Shown here one piece after another: positions 25,079 through 32,999 of a DNA stretch of 64,000 nt. This stretch comes from Brevibacillus sp. DP1.3A (lineage in GTDB: Bacteria > Bacillota > Bacilli > Brevibacillales > Brevibacillaceae): assembly GCF_013284245.2 (NCBI RefSeq), contig NZ_CP085876.1:5714001-5778000 (forward strand), given 5' to 3'. Within the stretch, counting starts at the first letter, position 1, and each line of letters starts with the position of its first letter. The translations under genes were made by a program, and so were the position numbers. The notes under the pieces are model-generated. The model was not told the origin of the DNA. It did not search any database and saw only the letters and a program-made list of their open reading frames with translations.

Positions 25079-26182
25079 TTACAGAAAGCGGGCAGGTAAA
25101 AATGGCAAAAGGCGCTCCGTCTCCCCTTTTTCCACAAAGTCCGCCATCGATTTAGCCGTGACGGGGGAAAGCAGGATACCATTACGAAAATGTCCACCTG
25201 CGATCGACAGACCTTCCCAGCCAGGAACGGGGCCCAAGAGCGGTTTGCCATCTTGGGTGGCAGGTCGAAGTCCACCCCAAGCCTCCAGAAAGGTAGCGGA
25301 GTGTAGCGCTGGAACATACGGCATGGTCCCTTGCAGGATACTGGCTAACCCCGCCATTGTGACGTCCCGCTGGAAGCCACTCTCATCCTCAGTCGCCCCA
25401 ATGACAATTTTTCCATCCTTTTTCGGAGTGATGTAGCCAGTCGTTCCGAAAATCACCGTTCGCAATGGAATGCCTACGGACGAGACGGCCGCAATCTGTC
25501 CGCGTACAGGGCGAATCGGCACGGTAACACCAAGCATCGCAAGCATCATTCCAACCCACGCTCCCGAGGAAATCACCGTCTGTGCGGCGCGCAGTGACCC
25601 TGAAGAGGTCTCGATCCCGATCACTTTTCCGCCTTTTACCGCAATACCGCTCACCACGCAGCCAGATAACAGCTTCACTCCTTGCAATTGGCAAGCAGTA
25701 GCCAAGGCGCGAAGAAGCATTCGATTGTTGATGTGTCCTTCGTACGGCGAATAGATGGCCGCTTGCACTTGATCGGTCAGAAGCGGCTCTACCTCTTTTA
25801 CTTGCGCTGTATTCGAGAGCCAGTGTACAGCATGTCCCGCTTCTTTTTGCCAACGGTACTTGTCCGCGAGCTGTTGGACTTCCTCCTCATTTAACGCGAC
25901 GGTCAGCAACCCATCCAAGCTTAGCTGTACGTCTCCACCAGTCAATTCCTCCAGCTCTGCTGCCCATTCCGGGTATAGCGCAAGTGACTCCATGCCCAGA
26001 TCGAGCATCGGTCCAGGTGCCGTGAATTCCTTCAAAGGAGCAAGCATTCCGGCCGCAGCAGAAGACGCCTGACCTCCCCATTCGCCCTGCTCGACCAAAG
26101 TAACGCTCACCCCGCGCCGCGACAGCTCGTATGCCAAGCTCAATCCGATAATTCCTCCACCCACTACCAGACAATCACTCAT
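25079..26182 (-). CDS. thiO: Glycine oxidase ThiO
   Basis: 367 residues from an ATG with GAGGAGAG upstream; an in-frame start 27 nt earlier is less likely. The N-terminus has the FAD dinucleotide fold VVGGGIIGLSLAYELSRRG (about 5-23), and the C-terminus has AWGGLRPATQDGKPLLGPVPG and GHFRNGILLSP, the ThiO signature. It oxidises glycine to the imine used for the thiazole ring of thiamine. No other thi genes follow, yet a TPP riboswitch lies about 650 bp upstream on the same strand, which supports the thiamine role. A large palindromic element separates the two. Confidence 0.93.
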   Translation of the reverse strand: MSDCLVVGGGIIGLSLAYELSRRGVSVTLVEQGEWGGQASSAAAGMLAPLKEFTAPGPMLDLGMESLALYPEWAAELEELTGGDVQLSLDGLLTVALNEEEVQQLADKYRWQKEAGHAVHWLSNTAQVKEVEPLLTDQVQAAIYSPYEGHINNRMLLRALATACQLQGVKLLSGCVVSGIAVKGGKVIGIETSSGSLRAAQTVISSGAWVGMMLAMLGVTVPIRPVRGQIAAVSSVGIPLRTVIFGTTGYITPKKDGKIVIGATEDESGFQRDVTMAGLASILQGTMPYVPALHSATFLEAWGGLRPATQDGKPLLGPVPGWEGLSIAGGHFRNGILLSPVTAKSMADFVEKGETERLLPFLPARFL

Positions 26183-26239
26183 CTTTTTTCTCTCCTCACT
26201 AAGTTGCAATTACGTCTTTTAAAAAACTATTTGTACGTT

Positions 26240-26735
26240 GCTGCTGTGGTGTGGAGGAAACAGGAGAAAACGCTCAGCTTCTAGGGCCACCCCCTAGGGG
26301 ATTGACTGCACGACTCCATGCAAAAAGCGAAACCGCGTCCAAAGTGGTCTCTTCAGGATGTGTTTCAGAGGTGGACGCTTAAAGGCGTGTTTCGCTTTTT
26401 GCATTCCGTCTCGGTCGGTGTCCCTAAGATCTTCGCTTATTTCTCCTGTTTCCTCTACGAGCTTTTCTTGTTATCCGATTTTTTAATGATTTTTAATTAA
26501 TGAAGAACGCAATCAGTTACGCCAGAGAAGAATATTTCCAGGCGTAGCGACTTGTGGAGTCCTACCAAGCGGAGAAGGGATGAGCGGGCAAAAGAAACGC
26601 AACCGTGCCCGTGCTACGAAGCGGCTACCACTTTTGCGTTTCCCCGCGAATCCCTTCGGAGCGGGCAGTCTTGACCCCCAGCAGGACGGAGCCTGGAGCC
26701 TAGACTGGAAATATTCTTCTCTCCACTACAGCCAC
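26240..26735. repeat. Large three-stem palindromic element, copy A
   Basis: Non-coding. Closing stem P1: GCTGTGGTG (26243-26251) pairs with CACTACAGC (26724-26732). Inside are two long hairpins. P2: AGGAAACAGGAGAAA (26255-26269) pairs perfectly with 26440-26454. It continues as an imperfect stem and encloses a further perfect 15-bp stem, 26319-26333 with 26389-26403. P3: an 18-nt perfect inverted repeat, 26524-26541 with 26705-26722, enclosing GAAGGGAT/ATCCCTTC and GAAACGCAA/TTGCGTTTC stems. Copy B at 41.65 kb shares arm sequences, stem order and orientation. No transposase or plausible gene. It occupies the gap between the TPP riboswitch terminator and thiO. Confidence 0.85.
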
Positions 26736-26750
26736 ATGTCCGCTCCATAA

Positions 26751-26788
26751 GAAAAAGCCCACCCGTTCCTGAGCAGGAAAAGGTGGGC
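26751..26788 (-). terminator. Riboswitch-associated terminator
   Basis: On the minus strand GCCCACC pairs with GGTGGGC (plus 26782-26788 and 26758-26764) and is followed by TTTTTC. It directly follows the TPP aptamer, so it is the probable expression platform. Confidence 0.85.
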
Positions 26789-26827
26789 TACATACGCATA
26801 GGTAACAATAAACAAAAAGCGCAGTCT

Positions 26828-26934
26828 GCCGGCAACCGTATCCCTGCGCCGGCATGATCCGGATCAGGTGCAATGGGTCGATGGTCGATTGCTTCCATCC
26901 TCTCAGCCCCGCATGAAGGACTCCCCAAGTTGCT
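26828..26934 (-). ncRNA. TPP riboswitch (THI element)
   Basis: Read on the minus strand, the region shows the conserved TPP core: an opening CTTGGGGAGTCC, GGGGCTGAGAGG, ACCCATTGCACCTGATC, CGGATCATGCCGGCG and CAGGGA in the right order. A terminator follows at once and a promoter precedes it. The first gene downstream is thiO, but about 570 bp of palindromic element A intervene. Confidence 0.95.
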
Positions 26935-26958
26935 TGTTCATTATGATATTCCTTTGTA

Positions 26959-26988
26959 AGTATAGTCCTGTTTGCAACCATCTGACAA
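26959..26988 (-). promoter_or_regulatory. Promoter of the TPP leader
   Basis: Minus strand TTGTCA, 18-nt spacer, TATACT, placed just after the pgi stop codon and just upstream of the aptamer. Confidence 0.65.
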
Positions 26989-27001
26989 GCACGTCCGCTG
27001 G

Positions 27002-28591
27002 TTAATCCTCATCCTTCACATCGTAGCTCTCCGGAATCGGGTCATGACGCGCGGTATCCTCGAACTCCCGGAGCTTGCGAATTTCCTCCAGATGATGATT
27101 GAATTGCTCTTTGTTGATGATGTACTCATTGCCGTCATGGACAGCACGGATGCGCCCCTGCTTAATTTTTTCCATAATAAACGTCTCGGGAAGCTCTAAG
27201 TAAGCGGCTGTCTCCTCAACGGTCAAATACGTCTTATTCTCGCGCAATCTAGCCTCCAGTTCCGCTTTCTGCCGCTCGTAGCCCGGCTTGCCCAGCAAGG
27301 CAAACATATTGGCCTTGTACGCCTCCACCCCTGGCTGATCAAACGGATTGACGCCTAGCAAATAGCCGCTGATTCCGCATGCCTTTTCAAAAAAGTAAAT
27401 CAGTCCGCCGAGATAGTAAGCTGTTGCCTCCGGTATTTCCACAAGCAGATTCGGTACGCCGCCATCCACATGGGCCAGCACCGTTCCCTCAAAAGCTATT
27501 TTATTGACATACCCCATTCGTTTGCCAGTCAAAAAATTCAATCCATCGACGTCAGCGGGGTCCTCCTGGACAGTCAAATCCACAGCGGGCTTCGTTACAG
27601 ACACAACGGTCTCAAACAAATGCCTCATGCCGTCCTGTATGTATTGGCCCAATGAATGCAAGTCCGTTGAAAACTCGGCAGAAGCCGGAAAAATTCCTTT
27701 GCCATCCTTGCCCTCCGATTCCCCGAAGAGCTGCTTCCACCACTCAGCAAAGTAGCGAAACTGTGGTTCATAGCTGACCAACAGCTCCACTGTCTTGCCT
27801 TTTCGATAGAGTGCATTGCGAATGGCCGCATACTGATAGCACGGATTATCGCGCAAATCCATGACCATGTAACGTTCGCGTGCATCCTTAGCCCCTTGCA
27901 TGAGAGCATCCATGTTCGCCCCGCTTACAGCGATAGGCAACAATCCAACCGCGGTCAGGACTGAATATCTTCCACCGATATCATCTGGAATGACAAAGCA
28001 CTCATAGCCCTCGTCATCCGCCAGCTTTTTCAGGGCTCCCCGCTGTTTATCGGTCGTAATGTAAATTCGTTTTTTGGCCTCTTCACGTCCGTATTTCTTT
28101 TCCAGCCATTCCCGAAAAAGTCGAAACGCGATAGCTGGCTCTGTCGTCGTGCCCGATTTTGAGATGACGTTGATGGACACATTTTTTCCTTCTAATACAT
28201 CCATCAGATGAGAGATATAAATCGGACTGATATTGTTGCCCACAAAATAAATCTCTGGAGAATGTCGCTTAGACTTCGGCAGCAAATTGTAGAAGCTGTG
28301 GCCCAAAATGTCAAGCACCGCTTTTGCCCCTAGATACGAGCCTCCGATACCAATCACCAGAAGCACATCCGAATCCGATTGAATCCGGGCTGACGCTTGG
28401 CGAATTCGTTCATACTCGTCCCGGTCGTATTGTTCCGGCCAATCGACCCAACCAAGATAATCCTTGCCTGGTCCAGTCCTTGAATGAAGCATTTGATGCG
28501 CAATTTCAATCACTGGAGAAAGCTGCTCCCACTCATGCTGTTTGACAAAGGCTCGAGCGTTGGCGTAATCAAAGCGAATCGGTTTGTTCAT
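27002..28591 (-). CDS. pgi: Glucose-6-phosphate isomerase with C-terminal excisionase-type HTH
   Basis: 529 residues against about 450 for Bacillus Pgi. Residues 1-450 are a complete isomerase: VIGIGGSYLGAKAVLDIL (about 80-97), NVISKSGTTTEPAIAFRLFRE (about 140-160), DIGGRYSVLTAVGLLP and NPFDQPGVEAYK, the last near the C-terminal active-site helix. From residue 456 a second domain begins, LTVEETAAYLELPETFI, followed by IKQGRIRAVHDGNEYIINKEQF: the helix-turn-helix plus wing of the HTH_17/excisionase family. The tail ends in an acidic segment. The frame is continuous without stop, so it is a true fusion in this sequence. The enzyme interconverts glucose-6-P and fructose-6-P; DNA binding by the tail is inference. 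Confidence 0.93.
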   Translation of the reverse strand: MNKPIRFDYANARAFVKQHEWEQLSPVIEIAHQMLHSRTGPGKDYLGWVDWPEQYDRDEYERIRQASARIQSDSDVLLVIGIGGSYLGAKAVLDILGHSFYNLLPKSKRHSPEIYFVGNNISPIYISHLMDVLEGKNVSINVISKSGTTTEPAIAFRLFREWLEKKYGREEAKKRIYITTDKQRGALKKLADDEGYECFVIPDDIGGRYSVLTAVGLLPIAVSGANMDALMQGAKDARERYMVMDLRDNPCYQYAAIRNALYRKGKTVELLVSYEPQFRYFAEWWKQLFGESEGKDGKGIFPASAEFSTDLHSLGQYIQDGMRHLFETVVSVTKPAVDLTVQEDPADVDGLNFLTGKRMGYVNKIAFEGTVLAHVDGGVPNLLVEIPEATAYYLGGLIYFFEKACGISGYLLGVNPFDQPGVEAYKANMFALLGKPGYERQKAELEARLRENKTYLTVEETAAYLELPETFIMEKIKQGRIRAVHDGNEYIINKEQFNHHLEEIRKLREFEDTARHDPIPESYDVKDED

Positions 28592-28801
28592 AGCTCCCCT
28601 CCGAGGAACGTCATCTCATCTTTATCTATGATATCACGGCAATTGGCAGCAAAGAACTTTCCGACAAAACGAATCAAAATGCGCTTAATTATGTCCAAAA
28701 TGTGAACATTCGTCATTTCATGTTACCTTTTTCCAGCACTACCGTAAAAACCTTTCGAGCAATGAAATAATATGGTTCTTACCAAAGCAAGGAGAATGAA
28801 C

Positions 28802-30079
28802 ATGAAAAAACGATGGTGGATCATCGGTTCCGTCGTAGTCCTCCTAGGCATCGGGGGCGTTGCGTTTTCCATGATGGGATCGCAACAAGCTATGGGAATG
28901 CCTGTCAACATCGGCGCACCAACGAAATCAGCTTTGGAAAGCAAGGTTTTGACATCAGGGCTCGTCACCGTAGAAGACAAGCTCAAACAGTACGCCAACG
29001 TCACCGGAACCTTACGCGAGTTTGTCGTCAAAGAAGGCGACAAGGTGAAAAAGGGACAAGTGATCGCGAAAATCGACACGTCCGATGTCGATAGCCGAAT
29101 CCTCGAGCTAGAAGCGCAAATGGAATTGGCCAAAGCCAACCTCGCCAAGGCACAAATCGGGAACGAGCCGGAAGAAGTCGCACAGGATCAAGAACGTGTC
29201 TCTCAAGCCCAGCGTGAATACGATGCGGCAAAGCGAGAATATGATCGGATGAATCAATTATTCACTTCTGGCGCTTCTACCCAGCAAGAGCTGGACAAGT
29301 TGAAATCACAAATGGATAGCGCTCTATCTACGCTGAATGTCGCCAAGCAACAGCTCGCTCTCAAGCAAAAGGGGCCACGCAAGGAAGACATTGCCGCTCA
29401 GCAAGCCCAAATCAACAAGCTGAATGTAGATAAAGCACAGCTGAATAAAGAACGTGTCCAGAGCGTCGTCGTAGCACCTATGGATGGAACCGTCATTGGC
29501 GTTGCTGCCGATAACGGTCAATACGTCAACAAGGGGACAGAAATCTTGACCCTTGCCAATCTGAACAATCTGTTGATTGAAGCAGATATTAACGAATCCG
29601 ATGTCAACAAGCTCAAAATCGGTCAATCTGCCACGATTGAAGGCGTGACACTCGGAAAGAAAAAGCTGAATGCGGAAGTAGCTCGCATCTCTCCAACCGC
29701 GACCACTACTGCCACCAAGTCAGGGCAAGGTGAAAAAACACGCGTCAAAGTCACCCTCAAGCCATCTGGAGATCTATCTGCTTTGAAGCCTGGCTTCCAT
29801 GTGGACATCAACATCTCCGTCGAAAAAATCGATAATGCCATGCAAGTGCCAATCGAAGCTATACAGCAAGATGCTGACGGCAGTACCTTTGTCTGGGTAT
29901 CTGCTAATGGTGTTGCGAAAAAGCAGAAGGTCGAAACCGGTATGGAAAATGAGTTGTTCACTCACGTCAAGTCTGGACTTAACGGTGATGAGCAAGTGAT
30001 TTTAGGCCCTGTCGAATCCCTGACTGAAGGAGCACCTATCATGCCGATGAGTGGCGGCGGCGCACCAATGGGTATGTAA
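28802..30079 (+). CDS. Efflux adaptor subunit, HlyD/MacA-like membrane fusion protein
   Basis: 425 residues from an ATG with AAGGAG 8 nt upstream. One N-terminal membrane anchor (about 5-25), a biotinyl-lipoyl half-motif FVVKEGDKVKKGQVIAKID (about 73-91), a long helical hairpin (about 95-215) with heptads, the second lipoyl half VVAPMDGTVIGVAADNGQYV (about 222-241), then beta-barrel domains. Met-rich C-terminus. In Gram-positives such proteins partner MacB-type ABC exporters. First gene of a three-gene operon. Confidence 0.9.
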   Translation: MKKRWWIIGSVVVLLGIGGVAFSMMGSQQAMGMPVNIGAPTKSALESKVLTSGLVTVEDKLKQYANVTGTLREFVVKEGDKVKKGQVIAKIDTSDVDSRILELEAQMELAKANLAKAQIGNEPEEVAQDQERVSQAQREYDAAKREYDRMNQLFTSGASTQQELDKLKSQMDSALSTLNVAKQQLALKQKGPRKEDIAAQQAQINKLNVDKAQLNKERVQSVVVAPMDGTVIGVAADNGQYVNKGTEILTLANLNNLLIEADINESDVNKLKIGQSATIEGVTLGKKKLNAEVARISPTATTTATKSGQGEKTRVKVTLKPSGDLSALKPGFHVDINISVEKIDNAMQVPIEAIQQDADGSTFVWVSANGVAKKQKVETGMENELFTHVKSGLNGDEQVILGPVESLTEGAPIMPMSGGGAPMGM

Positions 30080-30105
30080 CACGTAAAGAAGGAGGTCAGC
30101 CGACG

Positions 30106-30825
30106 ATGCTTCATGTAGAAGGCTTGACGAAAGCATACAAGACGGGTGATACCGTACTGCCCATCTTAAAAGGTGTCTCCCTGCTGGTGGAACAAGGCGA
30201 ATTCGTTGCCATCATGGGGCCATCAGGCTCAGGGAAATCGACGTTTATGAACATGCTGGGCTGTCTGGATCGTCCAGATTCGGGTTCGTACATGCTAGAT
30301 GGCATTGAGGTTAGCAGCTTGAAGGATACGGAGCTCGCCGTTGTTCGCAACCAAAAGATCGGCTTTGTGTTCCAATCGTTTAATCTACTCGCCCGCTCTT
30401 CCTCCTTGCACAATGTAGAGCTGCCGATGATGTACGCGAATGTCAGCCGCTCAGAACGGCGCAAACGGGCAACAGAAGCACTCAAACGAGTGGGATTGGC
30501 TGAACGCATGGACCATAAACCAACCCAGCTATCCGGTGGTCAAAAACAGCGTGTAGCGATTGCTAGAGCACTGGTCAATAAGCCTGCCATCCTGTTGGCA
30601 GACGAACCTACGGGGAATCTGGACAGCCGCTCCGGAGTAGAAATCATGGCCATGTTTCAGGAGCTGCATGCGCAGGGCGTTACGATCATTCTCGTCACCC
30701 ACGAATTGGATATCGCCCAGCACGCTGAGCGAATTGTGACTTTCAAGGATGGCGTTATCATTCGCGATGAAAAGGTTACGGAGCGAATATTCTCCAAGCC
30801 GTCTGACGAGGTGATTGTCACATGA
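30106..30825 (+). CDS. ABC transporter ATPase, MacB/LolD-type
   Basis: 239 residues. Walker A GPSGSGKS (about 39-46), Q-loop FVFQSFNLLARSS, signature LSGGQKQRVAIARAL (about 143-157), Walker B ILLADEPTGNLD (about 164-175), H-loop THEL. The sequence is of the macrolide/lipoprotein export subfamily. It powers the exporter formed with the adaptor upstream and the permease downstream, whose start overlaps its stop by 4 nt. Confidence 0.94.
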   Translation: MLHVEGLTKAYKTGDTVLPILKGVSLLVEQGEFVAIMGPSGSGKSTFMNMLGCLDRPDSGSYMLDGIEVSSLKDTELAVVRNQKIGFVFQSFNLLARSSSLHNVELPMMYANVSRSERRKRATEALKRVGLAERMDHKPTQLSGGQKQRVAIARALVNKPAILLADEPTGNLDSRSGVEIMAMFQELHAQGVTIILVTHELDIAQHAERIVTFKDGVIIRDEKVTERIFSKPSDEVIVT

Positions 30826-32009
30826 ATTTTATGGAAAGCTTTAACACCGCCGTGGAGGGTATCTGGGCGAATAAAATGCGCTCAATCTTGACCATGCTCG
30901 GGATCATCATTGGGATTACCTCCGTCATTGTCGTCACGGCACTCGGTGAAGGTGGACAGAGAGCCATCAACGAAGAGATGGAAAAGTTCGGGCAAAACAC
31001 GTTTAACGTCTTCATCAATTGGGAGACAAAAGAAGAGATAGCCTCAGAAGATATGACCGTGGAAGATACCGAGGTGCTCGGCAGGATTAGTCCTGCCATC
31101 GAATACATCGTGCCTTCCAACTCCAGTACGATTGATTTGAAGGGTCCGAAAAAAGAAGAGCGCGTCAACCTCACTGCCTCCACTGCTGATTATTTTTCGA
31201 TGCAATCAACATTGAAGGTGGCAAAAGGGCGACTTTTCAACGAGGTAGATGACAAAGAGCAACGTGCTGTCATCGTCCTGGAAGAAGCTCTTGCTCAAAA
31301 GCTGTTCGGCCAAATGAGCCCAATTGGGCAGCGTGTTCGCTGGGGGAATCAATCTCTCGTCGTAATCGGGACGTACACGGAAGAGAAGTTCAAGTTCGAT
31401 ATGGCAACGAGCTATGGAGCGATTATTCCGATCCGATACGAAATGAGCCTGCAGGAAGAGCCTTCTGTCCAAATGATCATGGGAAAAGCGATCGACAAAG
31501 CCTCTGTCGAACCAGCCATGCAGCAGGTCAAACAGTACTTGACCCGCAAGCATCAAAAGGAAGACCATTACAGAGTTCGCAGTATGCAAGAATCAATGGA
31601 TCAGTTTAATCAAATGACGGGTACCTTGACGCTGATCTTCAGTATCATCGCAGGTATCTCCCTCGTGGTTGGCGGAGTCGGTGTTATGAACATCATGCTC
31701 GTATCCGTGACAGAGCGTACTCGCGAAATCGGGATTCGCAAAGCATTAGGGGCTCGCCGACGAGATATTTTGATTCAGTTTTTGATTGAATCGGTCATCG
31801 TCTGCTTGATCGGTGGATTAATCGGGGTGTTGTTCGGCCTTGGTATTGCTTCGATCATCGCCTATTTTGCACAGTTGCCGCCGCTTATGTCCTGGAACAG
31901 CGTGTTTATCGCATTCGGCTTCTCCAGTGCCATCGGTATTTTCTTCGGCCTCTATCCGGCCAACAAGGCAGCCAAGCTCGATCCAATCGAAGCACTGCGT
32001 TACGAATAA
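30822..32009 (+). CDS. ABC transporter permease, MacB/FtsX-type
   Basis: 395 residues. One N-terminal helix (about 20-42) with the MLGIIIGITSVIVV motif, a large extracellular MacB_PCD domain (about 45-250), and three C-terminal helices in the FtsX block (about 270-390) with GVMNIMLVSVTERTREIGIRKALGA, read as VMNIMLV and TREIGIRKALGA. Together with the two upstream genes it forms a mechanotransmission-type export system for a peptide or antibiotic. No biosynthetic or two-component genes adjoin, so the substrate is unknown. Confidence 0.93.
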   Translation: MNFMESFNTAVEGIWANKMRSILTMLGIIIGITSVIVVTALGEGGQRAINEEMEKFGQNTFNVFINWETKEEIASEDMTVEDTEVLGRISPAIEYIVPSNSSTIDLKGPKKEERVNLTASTADYFSMQSTLKVAKGRLFNEVDDKEQRAVIVLEEALAQKLFGQMSPIGQRVRWGNQSLVVIGTYTEEKFKFDMATSYGAIIPIRYEMSLQEEPSVQMIMGKAIDKASVEPAMQQVKQYLTRKHQKEDHYRVRSMQESMDQFNQMTGTLTLIFSIIAGISLVVGGVGVMNIMLVSVTERTREIGIRKALGARRRDILIQFLIESVIVCLIGGLIGVLFGLGIASIIAYFAQLPPLMSWNSVFIAFGFSSAIGIFFGLYPANKAAKLDPIEALRYE

Positions 32010-32048
32010 TGAAAAATGGCTAGCCATTTTTTCTTTCCTTGAAGAAAA

Positions 32049-32088
32049 AACAAGCACCTGTAAGCTCTCTGGCTACAGGTGCTTGTTT
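32049..32088. terminator. Bidirectional terminator after ABC operon
   Basis: AACAAGCACCTGTA pairs with TACAGGTGCTTGTT, 14 bp, small loop; lies between convergent genes and includes the stop codon of the small minus-strand gene. Confidence 0.9.
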
Positions 32089-32263
32089 ATGTTGGCAACG
32101 TATCTGTTACCAGCTTCAAAAGAAAAAAAAGCGCAATCCCCACGCTCGCGACTGTCCACCAGAGCGGCTTGCTGTCAGCCTTTTCTGCCTTGTAGATCCC
32201 GATTAACTTCCAGGTTCCTACTGCCACACACAAGAGGCTAAACAGGAGCAGGATTGTCCCCAT
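32087..32263 (-). CDS. Small two-helix membrane protein, unknown (58 aa)
   Basis: 58 codons from an ATG preceded by GGGAGGGAGG 4-5 nt upstream, one of the strongest ribosome sites here. Residues about 3-22 and 35-54 are hydrophobic, joined by a charged YKAEKADSKP loop. It stops inside the ABC operon terminator. No family recognised; too short for default ORF cut-offs. Confidence 0.6.
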   Translation of the reverse strand: MGTILLLFSLLCVAVGTWKLIGIYKAEKADSKPLWWTVASVGIALFFLLKLVTDTLPT

Positions 32264-32311
32264 GACCTCCCTCCCCTCACTCCTAGCTATATGGGGATGA
32301 GAGGTAAAAAA

Positions 32312-32458
32312 TCACTTCTTCGGGTCCTTTTTGCCCAATCGGCCGAGGACCATCCGGCCCCGTTCCTTGATGGACTCGTCCTTGATATCTTGTTGCCGCT
32401 TTTTCATCAAACCGTTTTTGGAAGTATCCGGTCGGTCCGTTTGCCGTCCATCTCGCAT
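32312..32458 (-). CDS. Small basic protein, unknown (48 aa)
   Basis: 48 codons whose ATG overlaps the stop of the DUF3886 gene (TAATG), with GGAGG upstream inside that gene. Product is Lys/Arg-rich (MKKRQQDIKDESIKERGR core) and resembles other small nucleic-acid-binding-like proteins in composition only. A longer overlapping frame (75 codons) on the same strand has no ribosome site and looks non-coding. Confidence 0.5.
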   Translation of the reverse strand: MRDGRQTDRPDTSKNGLMKKRQQDIKDESIKERGRMVLGRLGKKDPKK

Positions 32459-32730
32459 TAGCTGTACTTGCCTCCGCCTTTTTTCTCGTAATCGTCCAAA
32501 AGCTCACCAAAGCTCTTGTTGCGCTCGCGTTCTTCCTGTTCCCGGCGCTTTTGTTCGGCTGCTTCCTTCTCTTTGCGCTCGCCTTCTGTCTTCATGTCTT
32601 TTTCAAGCTGCTTGAGTGCCCCGAGCGCATCTGCATTCAGCATATCCTTCAAACTGTTCAATCCGCTTTTCGCGTCTGTCATAGTTGTTGTCGCTGCTTG
32701 ATGTTGTGGTTTTCGTTGTTTTTTCGCCAT
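32458..32730 (-). CDS. DUF3886 (YqkK-like) protein
   Basis: 90 residues from ATG (MAKKQRKPQ); a GTG four codons upstream is the alternative. The middle has SLKDMLNADALGALKQLEKDMK, then a long charged Glu/Arg/Lys helix and RNKSFGELLDDYEKK near the end. This matches B. subtilis YqkK in layout. Entirely helical and probably coiled coil. Function unknown; coupled to a 48-codon gene downstream. Confidence 0.75.
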   Translation of the reverse strand: MAKKQRKPQHQAATTTMTDAKSGLNSLKDMLNADALGALKQLEKDMKTEGERKEKEAAEQKRREQEERERNKSFGELLDDYEKKGGGKYS

Positions 32731-32827
32731 TTGAATTGCCACCCTTTCCCTATCCTCATTCTGTCCTCATTCTCTGGCCCCATCCGGGTCATACTATCTT
32801 CATCTTTCACAAAGAGGAGGACTTCAC

Positions 32828-32959
32828 ATGGTTCGCAACAAAGAAAAAGATTTTGGAAAAACCGCTGAAATCCGAGGGCCCAAAGCCCAATCTGAGGCTG
32901 TCCGTTCTGACGGCTCCATTAATAGTGAACCACAAGAAAGGCTAAAAGAAAACCGCTAA
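32828..32959 (+). CDS. sspK: Small acid-soluble spore protein K-like
   Basis: 43 codons with AAAGAGGAGG 6-7 nt before the ATG. MVRNKEK at the start and DGSINSEPQERL near the end match SspK of Bacillus species, a minor spore-core protein expressed in the forespore; the middle is shorter. Upstream CATACTA at 32790-32796 resembles a sigma-G -10 element. Hydrophilic and charged throughout, as expected. Confidence 0.75.
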   Translation: MVRNKEKDFGKTAEIRGPKAQSEAVRSDGSINSEPQERLKENR

Positions 32960-32960
32960 C

Positions 32961-32999
32961 AAAAAAACCGCCGGGCAGCCATTATGCTCGGCGATTTTT
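32961..32999. terminator. Terminator between sspK and glycosyltransferase gene
   Basis: CGCCGGGCA (32969-32977) pairs with TGCTCGGCG (32985-32993) with one mismatch, A-run before and TTTTT after. It overlaps the end of the minus-strand gene. Confidence 0.8.

Noticed and set aside
26318..26500. 60-codon open frame inside palindromic element A
   Set aside because: It reads through both arms of a perfect inverted repeat and has no ribosome site; structure, not coding, explains the sequence.
26240..26735. Element A as an insertion sequence or group II intron
   Set aside because: No transposase, reverse transcriptase or typical terminal repeats with target duplication were visible; a non-autonomous mobile element remains possible.
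32283..32510. 75-codon frame on the minus strand downstream of the DUF3886 gene
   Set aside because: No ribosome site and odd composition; the overlapping 48-codon frame with a TAATG coupling start is a better candidate.
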